Made by a program: the position numbers and the translations under genes
Shown: in pieces, positions 1 to 8,855 of the stretch
Layout of the letters: every line of letters starts with the position of its first letter
Numbering within the stretch: the first letter of the stretch is position 1
Notes under the pieces: generated by a model
Seen by the model: the letters and a program-made list of their open reading frames with translations, nothing else
What the model was told of the DNA's origin: nothing
Databases searched by the model: none
Assembly: GCA_964519335.1 (NCBI GenBank)
Contig: CAZFIA010000026.1
Location: forward strand, 1 to 35,442
Source of the DNA: JALZVT01 sp964519335
Lineage (GTDB): Bacteria; Pseudomonadota; Gammaproteobacteria; Pseudomonadales; Azotimanducaceae
Direction of reading: 5' to 3'
DNA: 35,442 nt

Positions 1-1301
1 TCCCATTCGGTAATCACATGACTGCGCTGTTGTTCTAGTGCGTGCTGTTCAGAAACAGGCAGCGGCTGACCTTCACAGTACGCAGGTTCATCAATGCCTG
101 CGATCGCACAGAAGGTACTGGCTAAATCCAGATGACCCACCGGCGCCTCGACGATGGCAGCTGGTACTTTTGCGGTCTTTGCAGGCTTCCAAATCATAGG
201 TACCTGCATCAAGGCGTTCACATGATATGGCCCCTTAAAGAGCAGCCCAAAATCACCTTGCAACTCGCCATGGTCGGTGGTGAAGAAAATATCTGTGTTA
301 TCGAGCTGCCCTGTGCTTTCGAGATAACTAAAAACGCGCTGACAGGCCTCATCGATCAGCTCGTTTTCTATGTGGGTCATGGCGTTGATTTCGCGCAGCT
401 GATCTGGCGTCATGTCTGCAGGCACAAATTCTCTTGGCGACTCAAGGTTTGTCCACAGAGTTCCTTCGTAGTAGCCACGCCAGTGCTTCGGCTTTCTATC
501 GAGCAGCGCTATTAGTTCTGCCCGATCTTCGCGGTAGAGTTTCGGTAAGGGAACATCGCGCCAGTTAACTCTATGTAACTCTGAGGTTGGCACGTCCCAG
601 GGATGATGCGGATCGGGAAAACTCATCCAGCAAAAAAAGGGGCTTGGCTCTGCACTCGCCGACTCGTCGTTGGTTGATGCGGCGTTCGACAACCAGTCGA
701 TGGTTCGGTCGGCTACCCAATCGGTGTGATACAGCTCCCGTTTTACATCGATGGGCCAAACCTGCACCGCTCCCGTCTCACCGTTACTCACGGTGTTTTG
801 ACCCTTGTCCGTTATCATCGGGTAGAACTTGTCTTTGTCGGCTTTGTGATCGTTCATTGCGAGGTCGTAGTGGCTGTGACCTTCAAAAAAGTGGTTAGCA
901 AGCTCCATATGATCGAACCCACGGTGTGGCCCGGTGTTGTTCTGTGCAGCCATGCGATTTTCGAAAAATTCCTCCGGGGCACCCAGCCAGGGTTCGAAGT
1001 GCGCCTTGCCAAGCAACGCGGTGCGATAGCCATTGTTCTGCAAGTGATGGGCAATTGTCGGCTGGTCTTCGGGCAGGCTCACGCCGTTCATCCACACGCC
1101 ATGCGAGGCGACGTGTTGGCCGGTCATCATCGTTGCGCGTGCTGGCATGCAACCGACGTTCTGATTGTGCGCCCGCCGGTAGTTTATTCCGTTCATTGCA
1201 AGCTGATCGATGGCTGGCGTGCGCGCTATCTCTCCGCCATTGCACCCGAGCGCGTCATAGCGCATCTGATCGGTGGTAATAAACAGAATGTTTCGTTTCA
1301 T
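1..1301 (-). CDS. Sulfatase (alkaline phosphatase superfamily), 3' end beyond window
   Basis: The reverse strand is open from an ATG at 1301 to the window edge: 433 codons with no stop, so the C-terminus is missing. The product begins MKRNILFITTDQ, the usual N-terminal metal-binding strand of sulfatases. Cys51 lies in C-M-P-A-R, fitting the C-x-P-[SA]-R core in which Cys is oxidised to formylglycine, the catalytic nucleophile. A second metal site is seen as TTDHGE (Asp343-His344) followed by GDFGLLFKG. It should hydrolyse a sulfate ester; the substrate cannot be read from sequence, and related phosphonate monoesterases share these motifs. There is no signal peptide, so a cytoplasmic location is likely. 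It follows the O-methyltransferase by 41 bp on the same strand, suggesting one transcript. No clear Shine-Dalgarno precedes the ATG. No maturase gene is in the window. Confidence 0.9.
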   Translation of the reverse strand, partial: MKRNILFITTDQMRYDALGCNGGEIARTPAIDQLAMNGINYRRAHNQNVGCMPARATMMTGQHVASHGVWMNGVSLPEDQPTIAHHLQNNGYRTALLGKAHFEPWLGAPEEFFENRMAAQNNTGPHRGFDHMELANHFFEGHSHYDLAMNDHKADKDKFYPMITDKGQNTVSNGETGAVQVWPIDVKRELYHTDWVADRTIDWLSNAASTNDESASAEPSPFFCWMSFPDPHHPWDVPTSELHRVNWRDVPLPKLYREDRAELIALLDRKPKHWRGYYEGTLWTNLESPREFVPADMTPDQLREINAMTHIENELIDEACQRVFSYLESTGQLDNTDIFFTTDHGELQGDFGLLFKGPYHVNALMQVPMIWKPAKTAKVPAAIVEAPVGHLDLASTFCAIAGIDEPAYCEGQPLPVSEQHALEQQRSHVITEW

Positions 1302-1342
1302 CTTTGTGTTGCTGCTTGTCAGTAAGGGTTCCGCGTGCAATC

Positions 1343-1894
1343 TCAACGACGCACGACAAAAGACACACCGTCACCGATGGTGGTCAGTGTCATGTCCACC
1401 CGTTCATCCTCATGAATAAGCTGGGCAAGACCACGAAGAGCCTTTGTCTCTTCCGTCTGATCGGTGGGATCTGCTACCTGACCCTTCCACAGCATGTTGT
1501 CGACCAGCATCAAGCCGCCTGGTCGCAGCAGCGTGAGCCCCAGTTCATAGTAAGNNNNNNNNNNNNNNNNNNNNNNNNNNNNNNNNNNNNNNNNNNNNNN
1601 NNNNNNNNNNNNNNNNNNNNNNNNNNNNNNNNNNNNNNNNNNNNNNNNNNNNNNAAGCGCAACTGCCAGAGCGGAGTAACCGGTAAAGACACCGACTTCG
1701 ATCGCCCGCTGAGGTCTGATTGCACAGGCAAGCGTGTGCATAAGTGCCCCCTGATCAGCATCGATCTGCATTACGCGCCGTGAGTCTGTGGCAGTTTCTT
1801 CACGACAGCGGGTCAGTGCAGGTTGTTCACGCACACCCCACTGGTCAACGTAGTCTGAAATTGGCTGAGTGATACCTAGTCCTTTGCCTGACAT
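1343..1894 (-). CDS. SAM-dependent O-methyltransferase (Methyltransf_3/COMT-like), interrupted by assembly gap
   Basis: The right-hand part has the SAM-binding motif I region AIEVGVFTGYSALAVAL. The left-hand part has the typical C-terminal block YYELGLTLLRPGGLMLVDN with VADP. These are hallmarks of the class I caffeoyl-CoA/catechol O-methyltransferase family of about 220 residues. The open frame reaches up to 1954, but the ATG at 1894 is preferred because GAGGA lies 8 nt upstream and the protein then starts MSGKGLGITQPISDYV. A run of 100 Ns at 1555-1654 removes the centre, including the expected D-K metal and catalytic residues. Frame continuity across the gap cannot be trusted. It is likely co-transcribed with the sulfatase downstream. 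The acceptor substrate is unknown. Confidence 0.85.
   Translation of the reverse strand: MSGKGLGITQPISDYVDQWGVREQPALTRCREETATDSRRVMQIDADQGALMHTLACAIRPQRAIEVGVFTGYSALAVALXXXXXXXXXXXXXXXXXXXXXXXXXXXXXXXXXXYYELGLTLLRPGGLMLVDNMLWKGQVADPTDQTEETKALRGLAQLIHEDERVDMTLTTIGDGVSFVVRR
1555..1654. other. Assembly gap (100 Ns)
   Basis: Exactly 100 consecutive Ns, the usual scaffold placeholder. From the normal spacing of the O-methyltransferase motifs on either side, about 70 residues (roughly 200-215 bp) should be missing, so the placeholder appears shorter than the real gap. Confidence 0.97.
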
Positions 1895-1972
1895 TGATGT
1901 GTCCTCGGTGTTTCTTGGTCTAAATGTAAATCCTGGAAAGACGACAACCGCCATAGAGCGTGTAGCGATCCA

Positions 1973-2581
1973 TTAACTCTTCCTTCTCAGCAGATAATCA
2001 AACAGTAACCCCAGAGCCAATAAGAGAACCAGCACCAATAGGCGCGGCGTGGCCAGGCTGATCGTCGCGGTAGTTGGCGAGACTGCAGCCTGAGCGATAC
2101 CTGATGTCCTGTCCCGGGCAATCTCCTGATAGGCATCAGACGTCACCATGGCCAGGAAATCGCGCCGCGAGCGGTATCGCACAAGTATTACTTCGTCCCA
2201 ATAAACCCCGTCGGATTCTTCTATGAGTGGAGGTATGAAGAACCCACCAGAGTAGATTGGATGTCCACCATTCTTGACTAACATCCCAATCACAGAGGCA
2301 CCATAAGCTTGGTAAGCGGCCGGCACTCCAACCTTGGGTTCATCGTCAGCATACTGGTAGCGATTCAGGTTCAGCATAAAGAATTCTTCGCCGTCGTCGT
2401 CGGCACCCAACTTCCGCATCCTGTCCTTGAAATCACCCCCCTCAAAACCCTGTGGAACATTTGCGAGATACTGTTCAACTTCGGCAGTCGTCATCGGGCT
2501 CTTTCCCCAGCCGTCATACCAGGCGAGAAAGATCAGATACAGGGCGATAAGCAGGCCCGCGTTGATGAGTCGTGTTGTCAT
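1973..2581 (-). CDS. Membrane-anchored DUF1330/EthD-like dimeric alpha/beta-barrel protein
   Basis: 202 residues. A hydrophobic N-terminal helix (about residues 6-22) and a hydrophobic C-terminal helix (about 178-197, followed by RRKS) flank a soluble middle. The middle contains EFFMLNLNRY, AYGASVIGMLVKNGG, YWDEVILVRYRSRRDFLAMV and SDAYQEIA, a pattern resembling the ferredoxin-like DUF1330/EthD group. Two terminal membrane anchors are unusual for that group. No catalytic residue or function can be named. The ATG at 2581 lacks a strong Shine-Dalgarno. The gene is the first of three same-strand genes (78 bp before the O-methyltransferase) and is divergent from the reductase at 2714. The family call is from pattern only. 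Confidence 0.7.
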   Translation of the reverse strand: MTTRLINAGLLIALYLIFLAWYDGWGKSPMTTAEVEQYLANVPQGFEGGDFKDRMRKLGADDDGEEFFMLNLNRYQYADDEPKVGVPAAYQAYGASVIGMLVKNGGHPIYSGGFFIPPLIEESDGVYWDEVILVRYRSRRDFLAMVTSDAYQEIARDRTSGIAQAAVSPTTATISLATPRLLVLVLLLALGLLFDYLLRRKS

Positions 2582-2629
2582 GCTTGAGTCGTTGAGCGCC
2601 GCCGGAAAGCACTATAGTAACGGGTTCAT

Positions 2630-2668
2630 CAATTGGTCGCGCAAAGTAGCAGCGTCGCCGGCCAATTG
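2630..2668. promoter_or_regulatory. Inverted repeat in the divergent 2582-2713 intergenic region
   Basis: CAATTGG at 2630-2636 and CCAATTG at 2662-2668 form a perfect 7-bp inverted repeat in the control region between the divergent membrane-protein and reductase genes. The core CAATTG is itself a palindrome, so the two sites can also be read as a direct repeat 32 bp apart. It could be an operator, but AT-rich six-mers recur easily by chance and no regulator gene is adjacent. Confidence 0.25.
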
Positions 2669-2713
2669 AGATACCCTGAAACCTGGCAAACATACTCTGG
2701 AGCACAGATCCCA

Positions 2714-3715
2714 ATGGCGACCAACCAGCAAATACTCATTAACAATCTCCCCACGGGCAAGCTGCAGGCAAGCGACTACAAACTGGCAGATGCGCCGATC
2801 GCTGAGCCTGGCGACGACGAGGTGTTGATCGAAACCACGGCATTTGCCATCACAGCCGGTACCCGCGCCGGGCTGCAAGGCAGCGCAAGTTACGCGGGTG
2901 CTCCGAAGACTGGCGTGGTGATGAATGGCACCGGTGTCGGTCGCGTTATCGAAAGCAATGCGGCGGGATTTAACGTGGGTGACTCCGTACAGGCCCCGAC
3001 CGGCTGGCAGACACACAGTGTTCATGCCTCGAAGGCGGTGAGCAAAATCGCCCCCGGAGATGATCCGGTTGCCTACCTGGGGCCACTGGGGGTCAATGGC
3101 CTGACCGCCTATTTTGGCTTGCTTGAAGTGGGCCAACCGAAATCGGGCGATACCGTTATGGTGTCAGCGGCCGCCGGATCTGTGGGACACATGGTTGGCC
3201 AAATAGCGGCGATCAAAGGCGCGCGCGCTGTGGGCATCGCAAGTTCCGATAGCAAACTGGCAACGCTCACCAATGAACTTGGCTTTGCGGCAGGCGTGAA
3301 CTATCGCGAAGACAACTACCGCGAGGCATTAAAGGCCGCCACTCCAGACGGGGTAGACGTTTATTTTGACAACACAGGCGGTCCCATCCTGGGCTCGGCC
3401 CTGTTCCGAATGAATGTTGGCGGCCGTATCGCCTGCTGCGGTGTGGTGTCGCAATACGACACCGATCGACCCGAACCCGGCCCCAAAGGCGTACCGGGCC
3501 TGCTCGTCAACAAGCGCATCACGATGCGCGGTTTTCTGGTGTTCGACTTTGCTAAAGACTACGAAAAAGCCAGGGCAGACATTCGCGGGTGGTTGGCAGA
3601 TGGCCAAATGAAGATGCTGGTTGACGAAGTACAAGGGCTTGAAGCAGCACCCGATGCCTTTGTCGATCTGCTGGCGGGCGGCAACGTGGGCACGCGAGTC
3701 GTGCGCCTGGGATAA
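2714..3715 (+). CDS. NADP-dependent MDR oxidoreductase (prostaglandin reductase / CurA-like)
   Basis: The upstream open frame begins at 2633, but the ATG at 2714 has GGAG 11 nt upstream and gives MATNQQILINNLPTGKL, the usual beginning of this family; the product is 333 residues (normal is about 335-345). The Rossmann motif SAAAGSVGHMVGQIAAIKG and the substrate-loop block FDNTGGPILGSAL fit the zinc-free medium-chain dehydrogenase/reductase branch that includes leukotriene B4 12-hydroxydehydrogenase/prostaglandin reductase and bacterial CurA. Members reduce the double bond of alpha,beta-unsaturated ketones or aldehydes with NADPH in the cytoplasm. The catalytic-zinc cysteines of alcohol dehydrogenases are absent, as expected. 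The stop codon directly abuts that of the opposing cupin-like gene. Confidence 0.9.
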   Translation: MATNQQILINNLPTGKLQASDYKLADAPIAEPGDDEVLIETTAFAITAGTRAGLQGSASYAGAPKTGVVMNGTGVGRVIESNAAGFNVGDSVQAPTGWQTHSVHASKAVSKIAPGDDPVAYLGPLGVNGLTAYFGLLEVGQPKSGDTVMVSAAAGSVGHMVGQIAAIKGARAVGIASSDSKLATLTNELGFAAGVNYREDNYREALKAATPDGVDVYFDNTGGPILGSALFRMNVGGRIACCGVVSQYDTDRPEPGPKGVPGLLVNKRITMRGFLVFDFAKDYEKARADIRGWLADGQMKMLVDEVQGLEAAPDAFVDLLAGGNVGTRVVRLG

Positions 3716-4603
3716 CTAAGTCAGGCCAGTGACAAACTGCGGATTAGTTTCGAACGCGGCAACAACATCGTAGGCCTGTTCCGACTGATCGTCGTTGCCC
3801 GCTTCCCAGCCATGCCAGGGGTAGATGACCGCGCCGTTGTCGCGTAACGATGGCCGCCCGGTTACTGTGTCGTACTCGAAGAACGGCCCATGCTCTTCGC
3901 CGCGCTTCAGCGCATAGGTTTGAGTTTTGGGGCCATCCTGTGCGTCAGCACTGTACATACCGCCGCGTTGGGTAGCATTATTAAATACCCAATGCACCTC
4001 TGCGAACGCTGGAGCAAAGGCGTTAGGCGGACTTCCGTGGTTGTGCGTGGTGAGGTTGACCCCTTTGCCTGCTGTCCAGAGGTTAACGTAAGAGATTTCA
4101 GTACCGGTTTCGTTAAGCAAGTGAAATCCACCTGACATGTACGCATCCAGACCAACAAAATGTTCGATGAAAGCCCCGTATCGGTCACCAAAACTGCGCC
4201 ATTCAAATGCGCTCTCACAGGGCCCAGTGATTACTAGTTGCGCCATAGTGTGTACGTTCGCAGGCACCGCGGGCGTTTCGGTAAACACGGCGATCATCGC
4301 ACCCGCTGAACTGGACTGTATCCGTTGCTCAGTCACTTGGGTTGAGCGCACTCCACGGGGACTCGTAAATGGCGTCAAAGCTGGCGTCTGGAGCTCACCG
4401 ATGACCACTTTAATGAACACACGGCCTTGCGTGTGATCGATATCAAGCATTGTGCGCGCAGGCAACCGCGCGAACTGCAATCGCCACCCATCCATTTGCC
4501 AGCACGGCGAAACACTAAGCTCAGCCGCTGAAAACCGGATATCAACACCTTCACGTTCTTTGCTCGGCGTGGTTAGGGTGTTTGGTACAACGTTCAGTAA
4601 CAT
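3716..4603 (-). CDS. Cupin-like protein of unknown function
   Basis: The frame opens at 4681, but the ATG at 4603 has GGGAG 9 nt upstream and gives a 295-residue product without the low-complexity extension. Around residues 185-215 lies LTTHNHGSPPNAF followed by FAEVHWVFNN, then HGPFFEYD and YPWHGWEAG. The His-x-His, a following Glu and a later His are what a cupin metal site shows (HxH..E..H). The cupin domains of aldos-2-ulose dehydratase-type proteins came to mind, but I cannot confirm that link. No signal peptide is seen. The gene is transcribed away from the SDR at 4700 with a 96-bp shared control region and ends tail-to-tail with the reductase. No reaction is assigned. Confidence 0.65.
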   Translation of the reverse strand: MLLNVVPNTLTTPSKEREGVDIRFSAAELSVSPCWQMDGWRLQFARLPARTMLDIDHTQGRVFIKVVIGELQTPALTPFTSPRGVRSTQVTEQRIQSSSAGAMIAVFTETPAVPANVHTMAQLVITGPCESAFEWRSFGDRYGAFIEHFVGLDAYMSGGFHLLNETGTEISYVNLWTAGKGVNLTTHNHGSPPNAFAPAFAEVHWVFNNATQRGGMYSADAQDGPKTQTYALKRGEEHGPFFEYDTVTGRPSLRDNGAVIYPWHGWEAGNDDQSEQAYDVVAAFETNPQFVTGLT

Positions 4604-4699
4604 CGACGGCTGCTCCCAAGGGGTTCCGGCTGATTTGCTGGATCTATTTGCTGGATAAGGGTCTCTACTGGATACTGGCAAGAAACACGGGGGAATTCC

Positions 4700-5476
4700 A
4701 TGAACATCATCGATAGCTTCAAATTGGACGGACAGGTAGCCGTTGTCACCGGCGGCGGACGCGGGATTGGCGAGGGTATTGCACTAGGGCTGGCAGAGGC
4801 CGGCGCAGATGTGGTGCTAGCCGCACGCAGAACTAACGAGATAGAAGCTGTCGCCGACAAAGTTCGCGCCCTGGGTCGCCGCGCACTCGCCGTCACGACA
4901 GACATGATGGAAATCGAGCAAGTGCAAGCCCTGGCCGACAAAACCTTCGCAGACATGGGCAAACTCACCTGCTGGGTTAGCAATGCGGGCGGCGCCGATG
5001 ATCGAGTACCACGCACCTTCCTGGAGATGCCCGAACGACAGTGGGATTTTCAAATGAACCTGAACCTCAAAGCCGTTTGGACCGGTGCTCAAGCCGCCGG
5101 CAATATCATGAAAGACAACGGCGGCGGCACCATCGTTAACATCTCATCACAGGCCGCTAACCGCGCGTCCCCCCACAACGGCCCCTACGCTGTTGCTAAA
5201 AGCGGGGTGAATAACCTCACCCAAACGCTGGCCACCGAAATGGCGCCATTAGGCATCAGAGTCAACTCGATTTCGCCTGGCCCGATACCGACTGAAGTCT
5301 TCCTGGAATTCACCAAAATGACCGAAGCCGACATTCCCAACATGGGCAAGCAGTTCGGCGTTCCCCTGGGCCGGGTCGGTACACCAGAAGACATAGCCCC
5401 AGCCGTGGTCTATCTGGCATCCAAAGCGTCAAGTTGGATGACCGGGCAAGACATAGTGATTAATGGCGGCTTGTAA
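4700..5476 (+). CDS. Short-chain dehydrogenase/reductase (classical SDR)
   Basis: 258 residues, the normal length for classical SDRs. The cofactor motif TGGGRGIG lies at residues 17-24 and NAG at 95-97. The catalytic triad is Ser150, Tyr163 and Lys167 (Y-x-x-x-K within YAVAKSG). SPGPIPTE near residue 193 and the C-terminal WMTGQDIVINGG are also typical. Arg43-Arg44 after the second beta strand suggests NADP(H) preference. The best general match is the 7-alpha-hydroxysteroid dehydrogenase/3-oxoacyl reductase-like group; the substrate is not determinable. A purine-rich GGGGGA precedes the ATG by about 6 nt. It is divergent from the cupin-like gene and 29 bp upstream of the peptidase gene. Confidence 0.92.
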   Translation: MNIIDSFKLDGQVAVVTGGGRGIGEGIALGLAEAGADVVLAARRTNEIEAVADKVRALGRRALAVTTDMMEIEQVQALADKTFADMGKLTCWVSNAGGADDRVPRTFLEMPERQWDFQMNLNLKAVWTGAQAAGNIMKDNGGGTIVNISSQAANRASPHNGPYAVAKSGVNNLTQTLATEMAPLGIRVNSISPGPIPTEVFLEFTKMTEADIPNMGKQFGVPLGRVGTPEDIAPAVVYLASKASSWMTGQDIVINGGL

Positions 5477-5505
5477 ACACCGGGACACACGACTAAGGAG
5501 GGCGG

Positions 5506-7494
5506 ATGAGACTACTTAAGGGAATACAGAAGAAAATTTTAGAGCGCTGGCAGGCGGCTTCTTATACGAAGTCAGCTTGTGGAATCATGATGTTCAGCTG
5601 TGGATTGCTGTCGACCCTGGCTATGGCAGATGCACCACCCGTTGAACACTTCACGAGGTCGCCGGCATACCAGAACGTCACTATTTCCCCGAGCGGGAAA
5701 TATTTGGCGGCGACAATACGGCGCGGAGAGCTCGAGGGCGTTGCAATACTTGAACGCGAGAACCTCAAGCCCGTATTTGCTCATCACTATGGTCGCGATT
5801 TTGAAATCTTCGCTTTGGACTGGGCCACCGATGAAACCTTGCTGATTTCGCCTGGAATCAGGCTGCCGAGTCGCACCGATTTTGTTTTCCCTACCGGCGA
5901 AATTCTAGCGTTAAACATCAAGAGCCAGCGCAGCAAAATGCTTTACGGCTACAGGGCTGGTGAGCAACAAACAGGTTCTCACCTAGAGAAGCGGAAAACT
6001 AAATACGCATCTGCTCGTTTGGTACATGTGTTGCCGGATAAACCAAATCACGTGCTCATTCAAACGCGACCGTTCGGCCTGAGAGGGGGTGTTACCCAGT
6101 TACACCGGCTTGATGTACGTAATGGGAGACTACGTGATCGGGCGAAGGCTGAAGATCCAAGAAGCTATTTCGTCACTGATTTGGCCGGAGAGGTTGCCCT
6201 GCGGGTGAGATATGACGCTGAGAATGACCTGCATCTCGAGCGCAAGAAGAAGAATGGTTTCGAGGCGCTAGCCTCTACCGCCGCGCAAAAAGGATCACTG
6301 GTACCCTGGTTTGCTGCAGCAGGGGGCGGTTTCTACGCATTTGATGATCGCAAAACAGATACCGCCAGTATTGCCTTATTGCAACTCGACGGCTCATCTG
6401 AGGTGCTCCACCACAATCCGAAGTTGCAGCCTGAACGGTTTCTCTACAACCGTGCTCAGGATGTTTGGGGAGTGCGATTTGCCGGCGTATTTCCAGAGTA
6501 CTTCTACCCAGACCCAAAACACCCTCTTGCTCATATGCACAAGCGGCTTAGAAAATCTTTTCCAAAAGGCGATGTAGAATTCACGAGTTATTCTGACGAC
6601 GGCCGATTTGTCACAGCGTTTGTACATAGCGATACGAATCCGGGCCGCTACTACTTGGTAGATCTTAGTGAAGGAGGTGTCGTCGAGCTTCTTGAGACTC
6701 GTGATTGGCTAAAGACAGAGAGTTTGCGTGAGATGCAACCCGTCGAGATTAAGGCTCGTGATGGCCAACGAATTATTGCGATGCTCACTTTGCCGGAGCA
6801 AGCGAAAGCGCCCGCGGTAGTTCTGGTGCACGGTGGTCCGCACGGCGTGTACGACCGCTGGGGTTTTGATGCAACGGTTCAGCTTCTTGCTTCGCGTGGG
6901 TATGCCGTTTTGCAGGTGAACTACCGTGGCTCTGGTGGCTATGGGCACACGTTTGAACGAGCCGGCTATGGAGAATGGGGTGGACTAATGCAGCAGGACG
7001 TGACTGATGCTACTCATTGGTTGACCGAGAGCGGGTCGGTTGATCCAAAGCGAATCTGTATCATGGGGGGCAGCTTTGGCGCCTATTCGGCACTCACAGG
7101 CGCTTTTCAAGAACCCGATATGTATCGATGCGCGATTGGCTATGCGGGAGTGTACGATCTGCCGTTGATGTTCGAGAAAGGCGACATTCCGATGCGAAAT
7201 TCTGGAACAAACTTCTTGCTGGATACGCTCGGCGACGATCAGGAGGAGCTGCGCAAGCGATCACCCGTGTTTAACGCTGAAAAAATCAAAGCAAAAGTGT
7301 TTCTCGCTCACGGTGGGCTAGATCTCCGAGCACCGCCAAACCATGCCAAGCGGATGCGCAAGCAGCTGGTTAAGGCGGGTAACGATCCGCGCTGGCTTTT
7401 TTTGGATCGAGAAGGACATGGCTTCGGCGGGGCAGAGAATCGGGCCAAGTTTTACTCTGAGGTTCTAGACTTTCTAGGCGCGAATCTTAAGTAA
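5506..7494 (+). CDS. Secreted S9 (prolyl oligopeptidase family) serine peptidase
   Basis: 662 residues. A perfect AGGAGG just upstream of the ATG fixes this start, giving a long basic n-region (about residues 1-26), a hydrophobic core (27-40) and probable cleavage after AMA. An N-terminal beta-propeller-like half (about 50-400) precedes the alpha/beta-hydrolase half (about 415-662). The triad is Ser523 in GGSFGAYS, Asp606 in HGGLDLRAPP and His638 in REGHGFG; the 83- and 32-residue spacings are typical of S9 peptidases. HGGPHG near residue 443 is the usual oxyanion-side motif. It should cleave short peptides in the periplasm, as dipeptidyl or acylaminoacyl peptidase-like members do; exact specificity is open. 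Confidence 0.93.
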   Translation: MRLLKGIQKKILERWQAASYTKSACGIMMFSCGLLSTLAMADAPPVEHFTRSPAYQNVTISPSGKYLAATIRRGELEGVAILERENLKPVFAHHYGRDFEIFALDWATDETLLISPGIRLPSRTDFVFPTGEILALNIKSQRSKMLYGYRAGEQQTGSHLEKRKTKYASARLVHVLPDKPNHVLIQTRPFGLRGGVTQLHRLDVRNGRLRDRAKAEDPRSYFVTDLAGEVALRVRYDAENDLHLERKKKNGFEALASTAAQKGSLVPWFAAAGGGFYAFDDRKTDTASIALLQLDGSSEVLHHNPKLQPERFLYNRAQDVWGVRFAGVFPEYFYPDPKHPLAHMHKRLRKSFPKGDVEFTSYSDDGRFVTAFVHSDTNPGRYYLVDLSEGGVVELLETRDWLKTESLREMQPVEIKARDGQRIIAMLTLPEQAKAPAVVLVHGGPHGVYDRWGFDATVQLLASRGYAVLQVNYRGSGGYGHTFERAGYGEWGGLMQQDVTDATHWLTESGSVDPKRICIMGGSFGAYSALTGAFQEPDMYRCAIGYAGVYDLPLMFEKGDIPMRNSGTNFLLDTLGDDQEELRKRSPVFNAEKIKAKVFLAHGGLDLRAPPNHAKRMRKQLVKAGNDPRWLFLDREGHGFGGAENRAKFYSEVLDFLGANLK

Positions 7495-7589
7495 CTTCCC
7501 GTAGCATAATCTGACGAGAGACCTCGGCTGTCCGAGAGTTAAGAATCGACTTACCTTCGAATGCCGGTGAGCTTGCGGAAGGAACCCGG

Positions 7590-7823
7590 TTGTCGCCTTC
7601 GCAGCTGGCAAACATAAGGCTCAGCGATGCCCTCGCAGCACCCGATGGCTATGAGTTTCAAAACCAGTCAGCGCGCTCCGATTTAATCACCGGAATCTTC
7701 GGGGGTAGGCGCCATCACTCCAACGTCACTATAGCCAAAGATGGCAGAGTAATTCGGGTGCGGCTGCCCTCGCCTAGCTCGTCTTACTACAACGTTGAAT
7801 TTCTTGGCTGGGTAATGAATTAG
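7590..7823 (+). CDS. Possible small protein (TTG start), unknown function
   Basis: A 77-codon open frame with no ATG or GTG start between the upstream stop (7512) and 7590. The TTG at 7590 is preceded by GGAAGGA about 6 nt upstream, a plausible ribosome binding site. The product has no signal peptide and no recognisable domain; the C-terminal half reads like two beta strands (VTIAKDGRVIRVRLP). It ends 12 bp before the DUF2157-like gene, which would suit co-transcription. It is the only coding candidate in the 341-bp interval 7495-7835. It may not be a gene. Confidence 0.35.
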   Translation: MSPSQLANIRLSDALAAPDGYEFQNQSARSDLITGIFGGRRHHSNVTIAKDGRVIRVRLPSPSSSYYNVEFLGWVMN

Positions 7824-7835
7824 TCCGAGATAACC

Positions 7836-8759
7836 ATGGCAACAAAAAACGAGGCATTGGATCAAATCTCAATGATCGCCCGAAGTTACGGGCTAACCAT
7901 TGGTGACATCACAGTCGCTCTCAGCGAATCCGATCAGGCACCCACAAGACTCATCAGCCGAATCCTAGGTCTATTGGGCGGTACGTTTTTGTTCGCAGGA
8001 CTTAGTGTGTTCATAGGCCTGAACTGGGACATTATGAACACTGCTGCTCGTATCATCATCACTCTAGGTTCAGGGATAGCTGCGTTTGCACTCGCGCTTA
8101 TTGCTTCTTCGACGGACCAACACCTGCAGGCTCGAACCCCGCTCTACCTCATCGCTGCGTTGCTTCAACCTACAGGTATCTTGATAGCAATCGACGAGTT
8201 CTTCAGTGGGGGAGACTGGCGTCACGCGGCCCTAATTACCTCTAGCACAATGGCGCTCCAGCAAGCCGTAGTATTTTGGAAAAATCGCGACACCACGTTG
8301 TTGTTCACAACCCTAGTTTTCGTGCTCTGGCTCTTGAGCGTTGTATTCAGGCTGCTGGAAGTAGATAACGATGTAGTGGCTATGGTTTTGGGGTGTTCGA
8401 TCATCATATTGTGCATAGGACTTGAGCAGACACCGCACCGAACGCTCACACCTTTTTGGTTCCTGGCCGGATCTAGTCTATTTTACGGTGGGCTGGGCTC
8501 ATTGGTGTTAGACACTTCAATCGAGATTCTCTTCCTGGTAGCCGCTTGTGGCGGCGTACTTCTCAGTGCTATCGCCCGCAGCCGATCACTGTTAGTGGTT
8601 AGCACCCTGGCGATTCTTGGCTATGTTAGCTACTTCACCAGTCAATACTTCTTAGACTCTATGGGTTGGCCGTTTATGCTCATGCTCCTTGGTTTACTAT
8701 TGATAGCGCTTGGTTCGATCGCCGTGAGGATAAATCGCCGCTATATAGCGAGCGATTGA
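7836..8759 (+). CDS. DUF2157-like multi-pass membrane protein
   Basis: 307 residues, with a soluble N-terminal stretch of about 40 residues followed by eight or nine hydrophobic segments. The first segment block, GGTFLFAGLSVFIGLNWD, closely follows the DUF2157 pattern in which a glycine-rich helix ends in an N-W-[DE] motif. This family is found in many bacteria without an established function. A short basic tail (RINRRYIASD) would lie on the inner side. No strong Shine-Dalgarno is seen before the ATG, so coupling to the small frame just upstream is possible. No transport or catalytic motif is visible. Confidence 0.75.
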   Translation: MATKNEALDQISMIARSYGLTIGDITVALSESDQAPTRLISRILGLLGGTFLFAGLSVFIGLNWDIMNTAARIIITLGSGIAAFALALIASSTDQHLQARTPLYLIAALLQPTGILIAIDEFFSGGDWRHAALITSSTMALQQAVVFWKNRDTTLLFTTLVFVLWLLSVVFRLLEVDNDVVAMVLGCSIIILCIGLEQTPHRTLTPFWFLAGSSLFYGGLGSLVLDTSIEILFLVAACGGVLLSAIARSRSLLVVSTLAILGYVSYFTSQYFLDSMGWPFMLMLLGLLLIALGSIAVRINRRYIASD

Positions 8760-8855
8760 GATCGACACTCGGCAGTGTTTTATAGCACCGTGGTTTCGGC
8801 AAGGGTAATATCGTGCGCAAAACTTCAGTAGTTCGCTGACCGCACCTCGCATGTC

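Noticed and set aside
132..1325. Several open frames of 60-200 codons on the plus strand and in other minus frames.
   Set aside because: They lie antisense or out of frame to the sulfatase, whose continuous frame and catalytic motifs account for the region.
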